A DNA stretch of 64,000 bases, taken from assembly GCA_032871835.1 (NCBI GenBank), contig CM065295.1, positions 66,892,687 to 66,956,686 of the forward strand, given 5' to 3'. Each line of letters opens with the position of its first letter. Position 1 is the stretch's first letter. Under the pieces are notes generated by a model. The model had not been told where the DNA came from. It made no database searches and worked only from the letters and a program-made list of their open reading frames with translations. This stretch comes from Dipteronia dyeriana. Taxonomy: Eukaryota > Streptophyta > Magnoliopsida > Sapindales > Sapindaceae. The translations under genes and the position numbers were made by a program. Of the stretch, positions 46,718-58,773 are shown one piece after another.

Positions 46718-47621
46718 TGTTGACGATGAATTTTAGATATTTGAAAAGTCAACCGCTAAACATTAACACGTAGGCAGATTAAAGCTTTGACTAGTCAAGG
46801 GTTGAATAATCAAATCCTCATTCTCCGTGTGGATACGATACGATTTGTTCATATTTGAGAATAATAATATTGAAGAGTAGGAAATAAAGAATAAATCAAA
46901 CACAACACATGTTTTACATGGTAAAACCCCAAGATGAGGAAACATCCACGGTGCCTGTACCGGTGCCGGTACCGGTGAGAAGAGATCTACTATGAATAGA
47001 TTAATTACAACACTCAATAGTCGCTTTTCTCTCACATGATTATTCATGTTGATGATGATGATCATGTTCTGTTATAATGAATACATGGATGTATTTATAT
47101 GGTTCGATCTAGAGTTGCCTTAGTTCTTGTCGTACCTGTGGTGGATTCATTAATTAGAATCTTTGTAGGATTCTAGTAATATAGTATGTTTAGGACTTAT
47201 TTTCTGTTTGGTGTTTATCCTTCTGAAAGTTATGATTTTCCTCATAATTAGAATTATGTGATACTAAAGAGGACATATGAATACTCTCTTATTAGAGTAT
47301 GATTTTTAGATTTAATCTGAGTGAATCTTCGCTTGATATGGCGTGTCCTGATATGGTCATATTTCTTGTTCTGATATGGTCATATTTCCTGTTTTGGCCG
47401 AGTAAATCTCGCTGAGTAGAGATCTTCGCTCATTAAGACTTCTTTTACTAGATTACTTAGTGCATACGCTTCTAACTTCCATATCAATTTTCTTGATGGC
47501 ATGTCATTGGCCAATGTCCCTTTCGTTGACCGGTTAACTTTTGATGATGTGGAATCACTATATTTCAGCATTACCTGTTACCTTCGCTGACGTGTCATGC
47601 TGACAAAAAATACATATAACA
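46718..47621 (-). repeat. 5' LTR of element 2
   Basis: 904 bp, TGTTGACG...ATAACA, followed by TSD cttgt. Slightly longer than its partner because of small duplications such as the repeated gatatggtcatattt near 47350-47385. Confidence 0.88.
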
Positions 47622-47675
47622 CTTGTTAGACGAGTGGTTGACTTTACATAGTCCTAAAAATCACCGTCAACGGTT

Positions 47676-48122
47676 TAGAAGAGCAAGAGGTTGATACACA
47701 CATTAAATGTACCAATCTATTTAATTTTGATTTAATGTTTGTTCAATGAATTCGATTGTTGCTCTAAAAAAATTAAACTATTTTTGTTTTACTTTTTGCT
47801 GTGCAAATTGGCTTTTAAAAAAAATTAAGTACATTTTTTGGTTTGCAAAATATTACTTATATTATTATTATTTTGTTCTAGTGTCCCCTTGTTACAATCC
47901 CCTGGGTCTACAACTAATCATGATAGTGGTAGGGGTTCAAGTGTCATTAACACTTTTAAAAACATGTAAGAATTTATTTTTGCCCAAGATATTGTGACAA
48001 TAAATATTCAACCTTATTATGCAATGTTTTATCTTGACAGGTTGCATTAGATCTTTACTCGTTTTAAAATTTAGGGGTCAAAAAATTATTGGCACTATTT
48101 GGGGAGGGGGGGGGGGGGGGGT
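47676..48122. other. AT-rich DNA ending in a G16 run
   Basis: No supported gene. A homopolymer of 16 G (48106-48121), preceded by GGGGA, sits at the apparent left edge of the MULE. Confidence 0.65.
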
Positions 48123-48539
48123 GGTTGTGCAAATATCACCACTTTACTAATATATGTTTAAAAGACACCATTTAACGTGTTCAGACGAAAATACCCCGAA
48201 ATATTAAAACAGTGAGGAATTTATCGTTTTCTAAGTCAGAGAAAAACAATAGTCAAACCGAAGGGAAACTAATTGACGATAAAGTGACCGAAACAAGATT
48301 ACACCAGAACAGCTGCGATTGACAAATGTAAGATTAGTTTTTTTTCCTCGTTTTTGTTGTTGTTAACTTGCATTACATGTTATAATTGAGTTTTGTTGAT
48401 TGAAATTGTAGAAACCGGTTAAAATAGAGATATGAGAATGGTTGTGGTTTAGGTTGGGGTTTGTAATTTGGTTGGGGTTTGTAATTTGGTTGAATATCTG
48501 TTGAAGAAGATGAAATCTGGGTTATCGAGACTTTTTGCA

Positions 48540-49200
48540 AGAGAATCGAGCTTATTTGTAGTTGAGTCGAGCTTTTATTTTCGTGAAAATTAGGTTTTGG
48601 TAAGTCGAGTTTTTTTGAAGGTTTCTAGCTTTTTTTGAATGGGATCGAGCTTTTTTGAAAGGGCTCGAGCTTTTTTGAAAAGGAATCGAGCTTTTTTCTA
48701 TAGGGTCGAGCTTTTTTTACATTCGATCGAGCTTTTTCATCATGAGATCGATTTTTTCTTACATAGGATCGAGCTTTTTTGTTATAGGATCGAGCTTTTT
48801 TGTAATGGGATCGAACATTTTTTTCATAGGATCGAGCTTTTTTTTGAAGGGTCGAGCTTTTTTGTGGATGAGTCGAGCTTCATTTTCATGAAAATTAGGT
48901 TTTGGCAAGTCGATCTTTGTTTATAAGGGTTTGAGCATTTTTTGAAAGGGATCGAGCTTATTTTACATTGGATCGAGCTTTTTCATCATGGGATCAAGCT
49001 TTTTTTACATATGATCAAGCTATTTTGTTATGGGATCGAGTTTTTTTATAATTGGACCGAGCTTTTTTGTAATGGGATTGAGCATTTTTGTCATAGGATG
49101 GAGCTTTTTTTTAAAGGTTCGAGCTTATTTCTCCTGGGATCAAGCATATTTTTTTTAGGACCAAACTGTTTTTACATTGGATCGAGACTTATAATTTTGG
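48540..49200. repeat. Left ATCGAGC + T-tract array
   Basis: About 25 degenerate copies of a 20-27 bp unit, gatcgagctttttt followed by 5-9 variable bases ending in gg. It lies immediately upstream of the Ulp1-like gene. The 48639-48926 and 48942-49253 frames are translations of this array, since many units are 21 or 24 bp long. Confidence 0.93.
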
Positions 49201-49249
49201 TTACAAGATATTTTCTGTTTAATGATGTTGTATTTATGTTACATTGCAG

Positions 49250-52200
49250 ATGAGAAATAGGTTGAGAGATTTGCTTAAAACTCCAGAAGGAGACTGGTAC
49301 GAGGGAAAATTGACTCGACACAACCATTTTGATGACCTTGCCCGTATAGACGACGCGCTGAATCGGGTCCCTGTAGAATTTGCAGATGAAAATTATCGTC
49401 GGTTCATGGCATCATGTTTCGGGCATTTCCTGACGATGTATCGGGAGATGAAATTTTCGTGTGGTATTATCCATCGGTTGCTTTTGAGGGAGCTGCATCA
49501 TAACGGCCAACAGATGAAATGCAGTTCATGTTAGGGAACCAGTCGGTGAGGTTTTCGAAGGTGGAATTTTACTTGATCACCGGATTACGGTTTGGAGTTG
49601 TACCAGACACGACCAAGTATGCAGCAGTGGAGAATGGTATACATCAACGGTATTTTCCTAGAGACGATGAGGTCTTGTTGGAGGAGATAATGGGTGTTGT
49701 CACCGTTGTAGAGTTTGGAGAGGCGTACGATGCTGTCAAGCTCTGCCTCATATATATTCTGAACTGGATACTGATGGGGGTGGATGAGAGATTCAAGATT
49801 CCAGTTTGACAGTTTCGACTGGTTGAGGATCTAGATGCGTTCCCGTGGGGTGCCCACGTGTATAGGCATTCTATTTACTCATTCAAGCATGCGCTTGACG
49901 GGCGACGAGACGGGTTCAAGCGATGCCAATAGGAAAAGGGCACTGGCGTACATACGGTGGGGACCTACAACATATACGGTCTATCTCACGCCTATTGGTA
50001 ATAACTTCTAATTACAAGTTGTACTTTATTGGTGTTATCGTCAATGTTATGGTTAGTTATCGTACTTATCTTTGAGGCAGATATTTGCTTTCGAGGTGAT
50101 CCCTGATTTGGGCAAACAGTTCGGTGCCCAGAGGGTTACAGATCTGACTCCCCGTATTTTGAAGTGAGAGTTGACCAAACAACCAAGAGAGAAGAAGCTG
50201 TCCAAGATTTTCAAAGCCAGGGTATGTATTTAATTTGTTAATGTTTATATTAGTTAGTATGTGTACAATTATATTGTTCTAACTACTATTTCAGATGTTT
50301 TCGAGGAAGGAACTGGTGCCCACACCAGTTGAGAGACAGACACCGTACTATGCGGGGCTAAACGAGGGGGGGAGCCTGTATGTAGAAGAGGACAAGCTTC
50401 ATATTCCGCCTCCGGTTCTTGATCAGACTACCTTTGTGGGAACAGTGGGACAGAGGGTGGGGGTTTGACAGGCAGGACCAGTGACAGTGAGGGATCTGAG
50501 CCAGCTGTTGGGGGTTTAAGGCCCAGTGACAGTGAGGGATATGAGACAGACCGTCAATGAGAAAGGCATAGACGGGTTCGGTTTACCACCCCCGGATATG
50601 GTACATCTGCAGAGGATTCCCGTGGGGGTGTTGAACGTGATGGAGAGGTAAGTTGAAAACAAAGTTTAGTTTTTTTATTAACACGTGTTGATAGTTTTGT
50701 ACTAACATTGTAGACATGATTTCAGGCTCCATGGGCAGATCTGTTGAACGATGTGCGTGAAGCCCTCCTGAAGAGTGAGGAGGATTGAGAGCGTCAACAC
50801 TTGGAGTTGGTGGATATGATCCGGAAGAGTGACGAGGATCGTCAGCAACAACACCGAGTGTTACTGGATATGATCTGGGGGTTTCAGGGGTAGACCATGC
50901 GTACACACAGGGATTGCCCCCCACCTCATGATCCGGACTTTAGTCTCAGAGACAGGACAAGTGGATGTAGCGAAGACCCGCCTACCGGGGGGTAGGTCCG
51001 GAGAGTCAACCTCAGTCACGTATCAGCGATAGTAGGCTTGCTACAAGTACATCAGTCCGGCCAGACCTCCCAGCTGTCCTATCTGGGTCCATCCAGCCCC
51101 AGCGGTCCCCCCACCACCCAGCACATCGATTCAGCCACATCTGTCCCCTCCTCTACCCATCACGTAGGCGTCGGCTCAGAGGTCCCCCCCACCCAGCACG
51201 TCGGTGTTGGCTCAACGGTCCCCTCTCTCACCCAGCATGTCTGTGTCGGCTCAGCGGTCCTCTCCCTTACGCAGCATGTTGACCCAGGCTCAGTGGTCCC
51301 CTCCCTCATCTAGCATGACGACCCAGGGTCTGTGGTCCCCTCCACCGCCCAACACATCAATTCAGCCATACCGGTCCCCTCCACCCCTCAACACATCGAT
51401 CGAGCTGCAGAGCTAATCGGAGGCTGAAGTAACACACCAGAAATGTATAGTTAAGTGCGGATGGAAATTGATGAGCCCTTACACAGATCCATACCGGCCG
51501 AAGAGGTTAAGAACACGACCCAAGTCCGTGGAACACATATTTGACCCCCACGGACTTGTGGACGCCGACCAGCTTGCGGCATACAAAGCCTTCAAGAGGA
51601 ACATCAACGGGGAACTGTGAGTCCAACTTCATCTAATAAAAATTACAGTGTTTTAATGTTTATTCAAATTTACCTAAAGCTAATTCAATCATTAAACATA
51701 GGTGATGTGGACGTGCTGGCATCAATGGACGCCGGATGGTTCATCCGTATGCAGTCCAACTTCATGGATTTGGAGGACACGGTACATACGTACGTGATTT
51801 TTATATTAACGTTTGTTTAAATAATGTTGTATTGTTAACAATTTATTATTTTTATTGTCTGTCAGCATATGGACGCATACCTCCATATTCTTCGGAAGCT
51901 TCAGCGAGGATTCCCCACTGTGTACAACTAGAGGATCAACGTATTGGATACACAATTTTATGTAAGTAGTTATAAATTATTGGAATCGAATCGCGTTTTA
52001 TGGTATTGTATTATTAATACGATATTGTCAATGATTGTATGTACAACCACTTATGTTGTTACAGTGAGAGAGGATGATGCCTCGTGATTTGCACGGGGCT
52101 GTGACCACTGCAAGATGGAATGTGTTACAGTCTCGATGGTTGGAAGAGGACCTTCAGACGGTCCTTGGAGCAACCACGAGTAGAAACCGCCCATAGACGG

Positions 52201-52770
52201 TGGAAATGATTTAAAATATAAACTGTTCGTATATCCTGACCTAACACCTTATGCATACTATTACAGATCTTGATACCGTGCAACGTTGGGGGCCAACATT
52301 GGCTAGTGGTGATCGTCGACCTTATTCTCGGGAAGGTTGAAATATTTGACCCCTGAAGATTGGAAGTCCCTCATTATATCAGGAAACAGCAAGTCCGACC
52401 ATTACGGTGGTTTTTACCGTCCATGTTGAATGACACGGGGTTCCACACTGCACGACGAGGTGGTCGTTGGCCGTTCCCTATGGAAAAGAAGCCCTTCTCA
52501 GTCAGCGTGGTCCCCACTTCTACAGTCCTCCAATAAAAAAAATCGTAAGAGATTCTATTTCATTCACATGCTTAGATATTATTTAAAAAAGATTTATAAC
52601 ACGTTTTTATGTGTCCAATTGCAGAGGTAATTGTGGTCCCCATACTTTGAGACTTATCGAGTACTTACTGGCAGGTCGAAACCGTTTTGATTGGTTAGAG
52701 GACGACATGAGGATCATTCGGGAGAAAATGGCTGTGGAGATTTTTTGTAACTCCAGGCCCGCCTTGTGAT
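49250..52770 (+). pseudogene. Ulp1-like cysteine protease (C48) with DUF1985-like N-terminus
   Basis: Captured SUMO-protease-type gene of the MULE. The first exon follows a ttgcag acceptor at 49249. The N-terminal part (FMASCFGHFLTMYREMKFS, then FMLGNQSVRFSKVEFYLITGLRFG) is the DUF1985 type found in MULE-borne Ulp1 genes. A shift near 49515 and stops at 49807 and about 49933 break it. Introns look real at 49998-50080 and 50222-50294. The linker at 51100-51420 holds a 39-bp repeat. The protease core retains His (52297-52299, in GGQHWLVV), Asp (52348-52350, in EIFDP) and Cys (52632-52634, in GNCGPH), but a TGA follows the Asp block. The active-site order fits C48 peptidases. It is a non-functional relic. 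Confidence 0.82.
51120..51420 (+). repeat. 39-bp minisatellite in the Ulp1-like linker
   Basis: About seven degenerate units of the form acccagcacgtcggtgtc, ggctcagcggtcccctccctc, encoding a TQHVGVGSTVPSL-like 13-residue repeat. Low-complexity Pro/Ser linkers are common in MULE-borne Ulp1 proteins. Confidence 0.8.
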
Positions 52771-53013
52771 TGGTTGTATATTTCCTACCAATTTTTATGT
52801 ACAAAGACATTGTAATTCATTAATATTATTTCAATTTCTTTTAATGTTTTTGTTTCCAGTGTATGCCATCACATGTACGAAACACATACCAAACCTTGAT
52901 AATGTGATCCAATATGTTAACGAACACATACAAAATAAGTTATTATTATAATTCCAAATTATTACAATATAATATAATTCCAAATGTTTACAATGTCATC
53001 AAAACTTCGTCAT

Positions 53014-55821
53014 TCATTCCCTATTAGAGTCAAAGTTAGGGCACGTCTGTTTGTTGTGTCCAATTGAATGGCAGATGCTACACTTGCGGCAGTATTTATC
53101 GGGAACACCTCTGCTTGGACCTTAATTAATCATAGGTGGGTTAGAACATCTCTTGGAATTATGTCCTAGTTGTCTACATCTTCTACACGATTGTGTAGTT
53201 ATCCTCTCCGAAGACGAGACATGGCGACACCCCTTCGGGCTTCTTGCTTGTCTCCTGGAGATTGGATTCAAAACCATCCTCTGAGCAATGTCAAATAGCA
53301 CAACCTAAGTGGAAGGATCTCCAACCGGCATAATAGGAACCGAGTACGCGTCAATAAGTGTCTATCTCTTGTAGTAGTCCGAACACAAAGTTGTCAAATC
53401 CAAGTTTCGTTCCTTGTAAAATACATTGAAAACGATAAGCTTCACGTTTCAGTAATAATCACCTCACAGTCAAACTTGAAAGTAATGTACCGTGCGGCCG
53501 CAAGTGCGTGAGAACATGGAAAATGATCCATTTGGATTTTGTTGCAAGTACAAGTCTTTCAGAATAAGTTAATAGTCCACTATTTTTTAGACCGTTTGAC
53601 CGAGAAAATATTTCAGTTTACTGGATTTACGGTCATAAAACCACACTTCTCCACACATTTTAAGATCAAAAGATGTGCTGCGTCTGTCAACTGATGATGC
53701 ATGGATTGTGTAGCTCTATAGCGATCGTGAAACCACCGTTGTAGCATATTCCTAATGAACTCAGCCAGAGTCAACATAGGCAGTTGTCATGTAAATTTTA
53801 GGCACGAGTTTATGCATTCTATAGCATTTGTTGTCATCACCCTGTACCTTCTTTCGGGGCAGTGTACACGAGACCATTTGTATGGACCAATATCAATTAC
53901 ATAATCATATACATTATGGTGCAAGTTTCTTAACTCTTCCATATGCCGGTTATATTCAAACTCGATGTACGTGGGCTGCTTTGTCCATATTACGGTAACA
54001 TCCTTCCTATGAAATCGCTTCATAATATTTTCAGCAAAGTGCCAGCAACATATGGTATGGGTAGCATAAATGAACACTTTAGAAATCTCTGCTTCAATGC
54101 TTGCATGTCTATCGAAAATGAAAACCAGCTCATCAATATGACGTAGGGAACCCTTCAAGCAATCCAAAAACCATTCCCATGAAAGGTTGTTTCCTGAGTC
54201 GTTGTACCCAAAAGCAATTGGATACACCTGCTCATTCCCATCTTATGTTGTTGCAACAAACATTGTACCCCAGAATCGTCCCTTCAAATGGGTTCCATCA
54301 ATATCAATTACTGAACGCATACACATCCGGAATCCTCTAAGTGAGGCACCAATAGACATAAAAAAGTACAGAAATTTACCATCTTCGTTGCACTGTAAGT
54401 CAGTGATTGTACCGGGAATGTTTTGTTCCAAAACGTAACCAAATGATGGAAGCAGTTGGAAGGTTTCCTCATGCGTTCCATATGTCAGTGACAACGCATA
54501 ATCGAGGGCGGTGTGTGCCTTACTGTACATGATTTGGATTCCATACATTGATTTCATGTTAGCGATTATGTCCATCGGAAGCATTAGTCGACCATCTTGT
54601 TATTGAAGTCTAGGTGCAATAACTTCTCCAATTATGACTGCACTAGCTTGTCGGTGGCGGCAGTGGATTTCCACTAACGGACAAGTGTGTTCGTTGACAA
54701 AACTTCTTACTTGAAAGTATGTCCCTTCATCTCACCTCACCGCTCTTAACTTTCACGTACAATTTTCCATTAAACAAGCTAGATGTAAAGTTATCTTATT
54801 GGACCTTTTCACATTCCACTCGAAGTTCTACCGCATTGCAAAATGGCCTACTAGTCTCTTCAAATCCTTTTTCATTGGAAAAAGTTGCCCTTTATATATC
54901 ATGCTTGTAAGTTCATCTTCAACCAAGTTCATCTTCAACCAAGTTCCTGCTTCCACCCATACCAAACGAGTATGATTCTGCTCCTAGAATAACCCATGTT
55001 GTGGCATTATCAGAATCATCTAGAGTTACCTTAGCCTGGACCTCGGAGGTCCCAGCTATATCTGGTGCACTAGAACTAAATCTCTGTACAGGTCTTACAC
55101 GTCTTTCCGTTTGGACAGGTTCTTCATCATCCTCATTGTCCTCTATATTATCTACCGGATTGAAATTGCCCTCATTATCCACCTCATGAATCAGCCCTAC
55201 ATTCAGTGCTGTATTATGCTCATTGTTGATGTCATTATAGATCTCATTGTATTGGTGGTTGTACTGCCTACCATTTATCTCAATTTGACAACCAAAGACA
55301 TCGTTGAATTGAGGTCCCAGTATATTATCATGGGCGGCTACTTCCGGTGGGACAACACATATGTTTTCCCGACCATCAATCCCACTTCTTTCTGTGAATA
55401 GCCGGTTGCTTCTGTCTGACGATCGAAATTGTTGGGTGTTATCACGATAAGGGATATCTTCACCAATGACACCTCCTGCTGGCCTCTCGATTAGACTAAC
55501 ACATACTTGAGGGATCACCCTATCTTCCTCTAGCATAAACTGAATATCATCATTGTTTCTTATAAATGTACGACATGTAGTCCCATGAACAATTGATATA
55601 GACTGTAGACCAACACTGCATTTGTTCTCATCAAACTTCACAATGGTTTGCATGATCGATACCGGTTCGTCGTAACTCAAATTCTTTGACACATACAAAC
55701 TTTGGTTATCAGAGCATAAATACCTTTGATTTCCGTTGGGTAATTGCTCCCATCGACCGTTGTAAGATATAATTATTCTCACCCTATCCATTGTCCTGTC
55801 AAAATCATCATCAAAAACCAT
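53014..55821 (-). pseudogene. MURA transposase of the MULE
   Basis: Catalyses cut-and-paste movement. The N-terminal part (54919-55821) has a PB1-like start (VRIIISYNGRWEQLPNG) and a variable acidic linker. The MuDR-type DNA-binding zinc region at 54590-54900 (FEWNVKRSNKITLHL, FVNEHTCP) holds about four stops. The catalytic domain follows: first Asp in VIDIDGTHLKGRF (54243-54584), a stop, then YPIAFGYNDSGNNLSWEWFL and second Asp in FIFDRHASIE, with CCWHFAENI (53787-54227). Next comes a SWIM finger (TCTCNKIQ...FPCSHA, about 53500-53560) and a terminal knuckle CSICHSIGHNKQTC ending at 53014. The domain order is typical of plant MULE transposases; the gene is decayed. Confidence 0.88.
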
Positions 55822-55879
55822 TATTAAGAAAATAATATTTAATATTAAATTTACAATTGTAAAGGATTAAACAAAAATC

Positions 55880-56215
55880 AAAAGTGTAAGCGATCGAGCT
55901 TTTTTTTAATAGATCGAGCTTTTTTTATACATGATCGAGCTTTTTAGAACGGGATCGAGCATTTTTTGTTTAGGACCGAGCTCTTTTTGTACATGATCGA
56001 TTTTATTTTAATATGGCTCGAGCTTTTTTCAAATATGGTTCGAGCTTTTTATTTTAGGGATCAACCTTTTTTTGTGAGGAATTGAGCTTTTTTGTGAGGG
56101 ATCGATCGTTTTTTGTGAGGGATCGAGCATTTATTTTTTGGATCGAACTTTTTTATAATTTGATCGATCTTTTTTACTAATGTTCCGAGCTTTTTTAAAA
56201 TGCTTTCCAGCCTTT
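55880..56215. repeat. Right ATCGAGC + T-tract array
   Basis: About 13 units of gatcgagcttttttt plus spacer on the plus strand, just upstream of MURA (which reads leftward). Same orientation as the left array, so the two are direct rather than inverted repeats. Confidence 0.92.
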
Positions 56216-56660
56216 ATACCCAAGATTTTAAACTTGTTTGCACCACTTCAAATCAACTCGGCCAAATATATATACAAAAAAAAATGCATACATGTTCATA
56301 CATTATTTTTAAAAAGTTTATAACTCACAGACATAAACAAAAAAATTTGAGACAACATGTTCATAAATGTTCATACATTGTTAAACCATACAGAAATGCA
56401 TGAAAAAAAAATGAAAATGAAGATAAGAAATATTAGTTTACCTTCTTGTGCAATATCTGGAATCGAGCTCGTTTTTTAACGAGATACCCGGAGTAGTTGA
56501 TTGATTTTTAGACTGCGTTTTGGAGAGAGGCTTTTAAAGAATAAAGAATCGATTATTTAAGGGCAATTTCAGTAGTTCACCATAATACGTGTCTTTTAAA
56601 CTTAACTTATTATAACGGTGACATCACTGCAACTCACAAAAAAAGGTGACATTTCTCACT

Positions 56661-57027
56661 ATTTCCACTAAAATTTATCATAATAATTTCGTCAAGGCAA
56701 CAAATATATTTCCCTAAACATGTTATAACCTAATAATCTATAAGAATAACTAATGGTAATAATACCTCGTTTAATCTGATTTGACGGTAAACGACGCTCA
56801 TTCAGTTCAATAATATTCAAAGTTCGAGTTGTTGCGATATACAAAAATAAAAAATGGATGGCAACAATTAAGCTAATGAAGGATAGAAACTAGTATACAG
56901 AGAAATGATGTCCGGATCTTGGCAATGAAATTGAAGTACGTAATGAATTTGACCACGTGACAAAACCAAAAACAAATTCATTTGAAATCACGTGGATAAA
57001 GATATCTGTGAAGCCCAGTCATATTGT
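56661..57027. other. Short intergenic stretch, nothing recognised
   Basis: AT-rich spacer between the MULE and the hAT-type MITE, without a supported frame or repeat. Confidence 0.6.
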
Positions 57028-57035
57028 AACACGGT

Positions 57036-57675
57036 TAGGGATGGCAATTTGACCCGCACCCGCGGGCATCCACCAGAACCCGAACCCGACCCCGACCCTG
57101 ACCCTGTAGGGTCGGGTGTGGATGGTGAATTTATGACCCACAGACCCACAGACCCACAAACCCATTTAATGAAAAATCCAGTGGGTTCGCGGGTGGTGCG
57201 GGTTAGAAAAACAAACCTGCGGGTTGAACCCGCATAAATAAAATACTTGTATATAAACATATATAGACATTTGAATTATTTTTAGTCGTTTTATTTTTAT
57301 AGCTATTATTGTTTTGTAATGTATCAAGTAGGGAATTAGAAATGAAAATTTAATTCAATTAAGTATTCAATAGGTGATTACATGTAGAAATTTATAAATG
57401 ACAAATCGCGGATTCGCGGGTTCGTGGGTTGCGGGTTTGTGGGTATCCTGTGGATGAAGCATCCACCCATCAACCAACATTGGTTTCGTGGGTTCGCGGG
57501 TGAGAGTATGGGTGCAGCCATAACCCGCGGGTTCAAACCCGCCCACACGCCTGCCCTCGAACCCGCTTACCTATGCGGGTTCAATGGCGGGCGTGGGTGA
57601 GGAAAATTTTCACGAGTGAGGGTTTGGATTTTACAAAACCCACCCGAACCCGACCCCGACCCGTTGCCATCCCTA
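57036..57675. mobile_element. hAT-type MITE, GC-rich, with perfect 8-bp TSD
   Basis: The ends TAGGGATGGCAA and TTGCCATCCCTA are perfect inverted repeats. The flanks aacacggt at 57028-57035 and 57676-57683 are identical, the 8-bp duplication of hAT elements. The subterminal regions are cccgaacccgaccc and gggttcgcgggt words. The frames inside are composition artefacts. Confidence 0.95.
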
Positions 57676-57683
57676 AACACGGT

Positions 57684-58055
57684 CACTGTCACTACAATAC
57701 GAGATTTGAATTCAATTCTCATGTATGGTGTACTTATCTATTGACACGTGTTAAATATAGTAAATCTTTAATGTCTTTATTTTTATAATCTATTATCATG
57801 TATCTAATATAGTAAATCAATGATATAAATTATTTTTATTAGTTTTTATATTTTTACACTACAATAAAATAGTATTAATCTATAATTATTTAAAAAATAA
57901 GGAGGTATCCAAATCCAACTTCATAATGTCAAATATCCAATAAAAAAACAAATAATTAGTTTGATTGTAGCAATTTTATTTTGTGTGAAGTGTTCGAATC
58001 TTACGGTAAGTATTTAATACAAATAATATTTGGGAGTTTTCTCCTATGAGATAAA
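57684..58055. other. AT-rich spacer, no gene
   Basis: No reading frame or repeat with support. Confidence 0.6.
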
Positions 58056-58059
58056 TCCC

Positions 58060-58738
58060 CGTTCTGCAGCCGTTTTTCAGTCCGTTTTCGTTTTTATTTT
58101 TCAAAAACGATTTTGAAGACGCGTTCGTTAACCGTTTTTCATTTTATTTTTGAAAAAAAAATATGAAAAACAAAATCAGTGTTAAAAGTGGAAGATTTGA
58201 ACACAAAATACTTAGGGCCCGTCATGTAAGCGTTTTTCAGTTGTTGTTTTTCGAAAATAAAAATGAAAATGAAAACAATATTTTTGGTTTCATTTTCGAT
58301 TTCTGAAAACGCGTCTGGTAGCAAATACTGAAAGTTGTATTTTGAAAATGAAAACGGAAAAAACCCATCTGGTAGGTTAACCGAAAAACCGAAAACCATC
58401 AAAAATTGAAATATCAATTTTAGTATTTTATTTAATATTATTACAACTATAAACAAATTGATTAAATAATTAACTAATATAATTTTTGTATTGTAATTTT
58501 TAAATTAAACAAAAGTAACACATTAAAAATTAATTCAAAAAAACATATCAAAAAAATGAATTAATCAAAACTAAACTCTTAAATTATAAATAAATAATTA
58601 TAATATATATATTATTATATAATAAAAATATAATTGTATATAATATTATATTAAATATTATTATAAATTATATTATAATTTTATTTATAATAATACATAA
58701 TATATGACATTATATCCTATGTAAATATATAATATTTG

Positions 58739-58773
<35 letters not shown>

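Larger units (their letters stand above)
42217..47621 (-). mobile_element. Non-autonomous LTR retrotransposon related to element 1 (element 2)
   Basis: LTRs at 42217-43103 and 46718-47621 end ...ATAACA and begin TGTTGACG (right) or TATTGACG (left, first G changed to A). TSD cttgt is exact (42212-42216 and 47622-47626). The interior is 3.6 kb with no gag, protease, reverse transcriptase or integrase. It keeps a polypurine tract (minus strand ttgagggggtat at 43104-43115), the primer-site region at 46700-46717 and three tandem arrays. The primer-site and repeat core match element 1, so it is a deletion derivative of the TAT lineage that would depend on another copy. Confidence 0.88.
48123..56660. 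mobile_element. Mutator-like element with MURA and Ulp1-like genes (KAONASHI-type)
   Basis: Imperfect inverted ends: tatcaccactttac...gtttaaaagacac on the left (to 48168) and, complemented, tgtcaccgttata...gtttaaaagacac on the right (56589 outward). Inside are a plus-strand Ulp1-like gene and a minus-strand MURA transposase, tail to tail. MULEs carrying Ulp1-like genes with weak terminal repeats are known in plants (KAONASHI). Both genes are broken. The 9-11 bp target duplication was not identified, so outer limits are accurate to a few tens of bases. Confidence 0.78.

Noticed and set aside
48540..49200. Regular short repeats with variable spacers, resembling a CRISPR array
   Set aside because: The units are degenerate, spacers are only 5-9 bases, the genome is a plant's, and the array belongs to a MULE.
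49998..50080. Introns of the Ulp1-like gene as evidence that it is expressed
   Set aside because: Splice sites are visible, but stops in the exons show that the copy is decayed.
56988..57260. Pro/Asp and Gly/Ser dipeptide ORFs on both strands
   Set aside because: They arise from CCCGAC/GTCGGG words in the hAT-type MITE.
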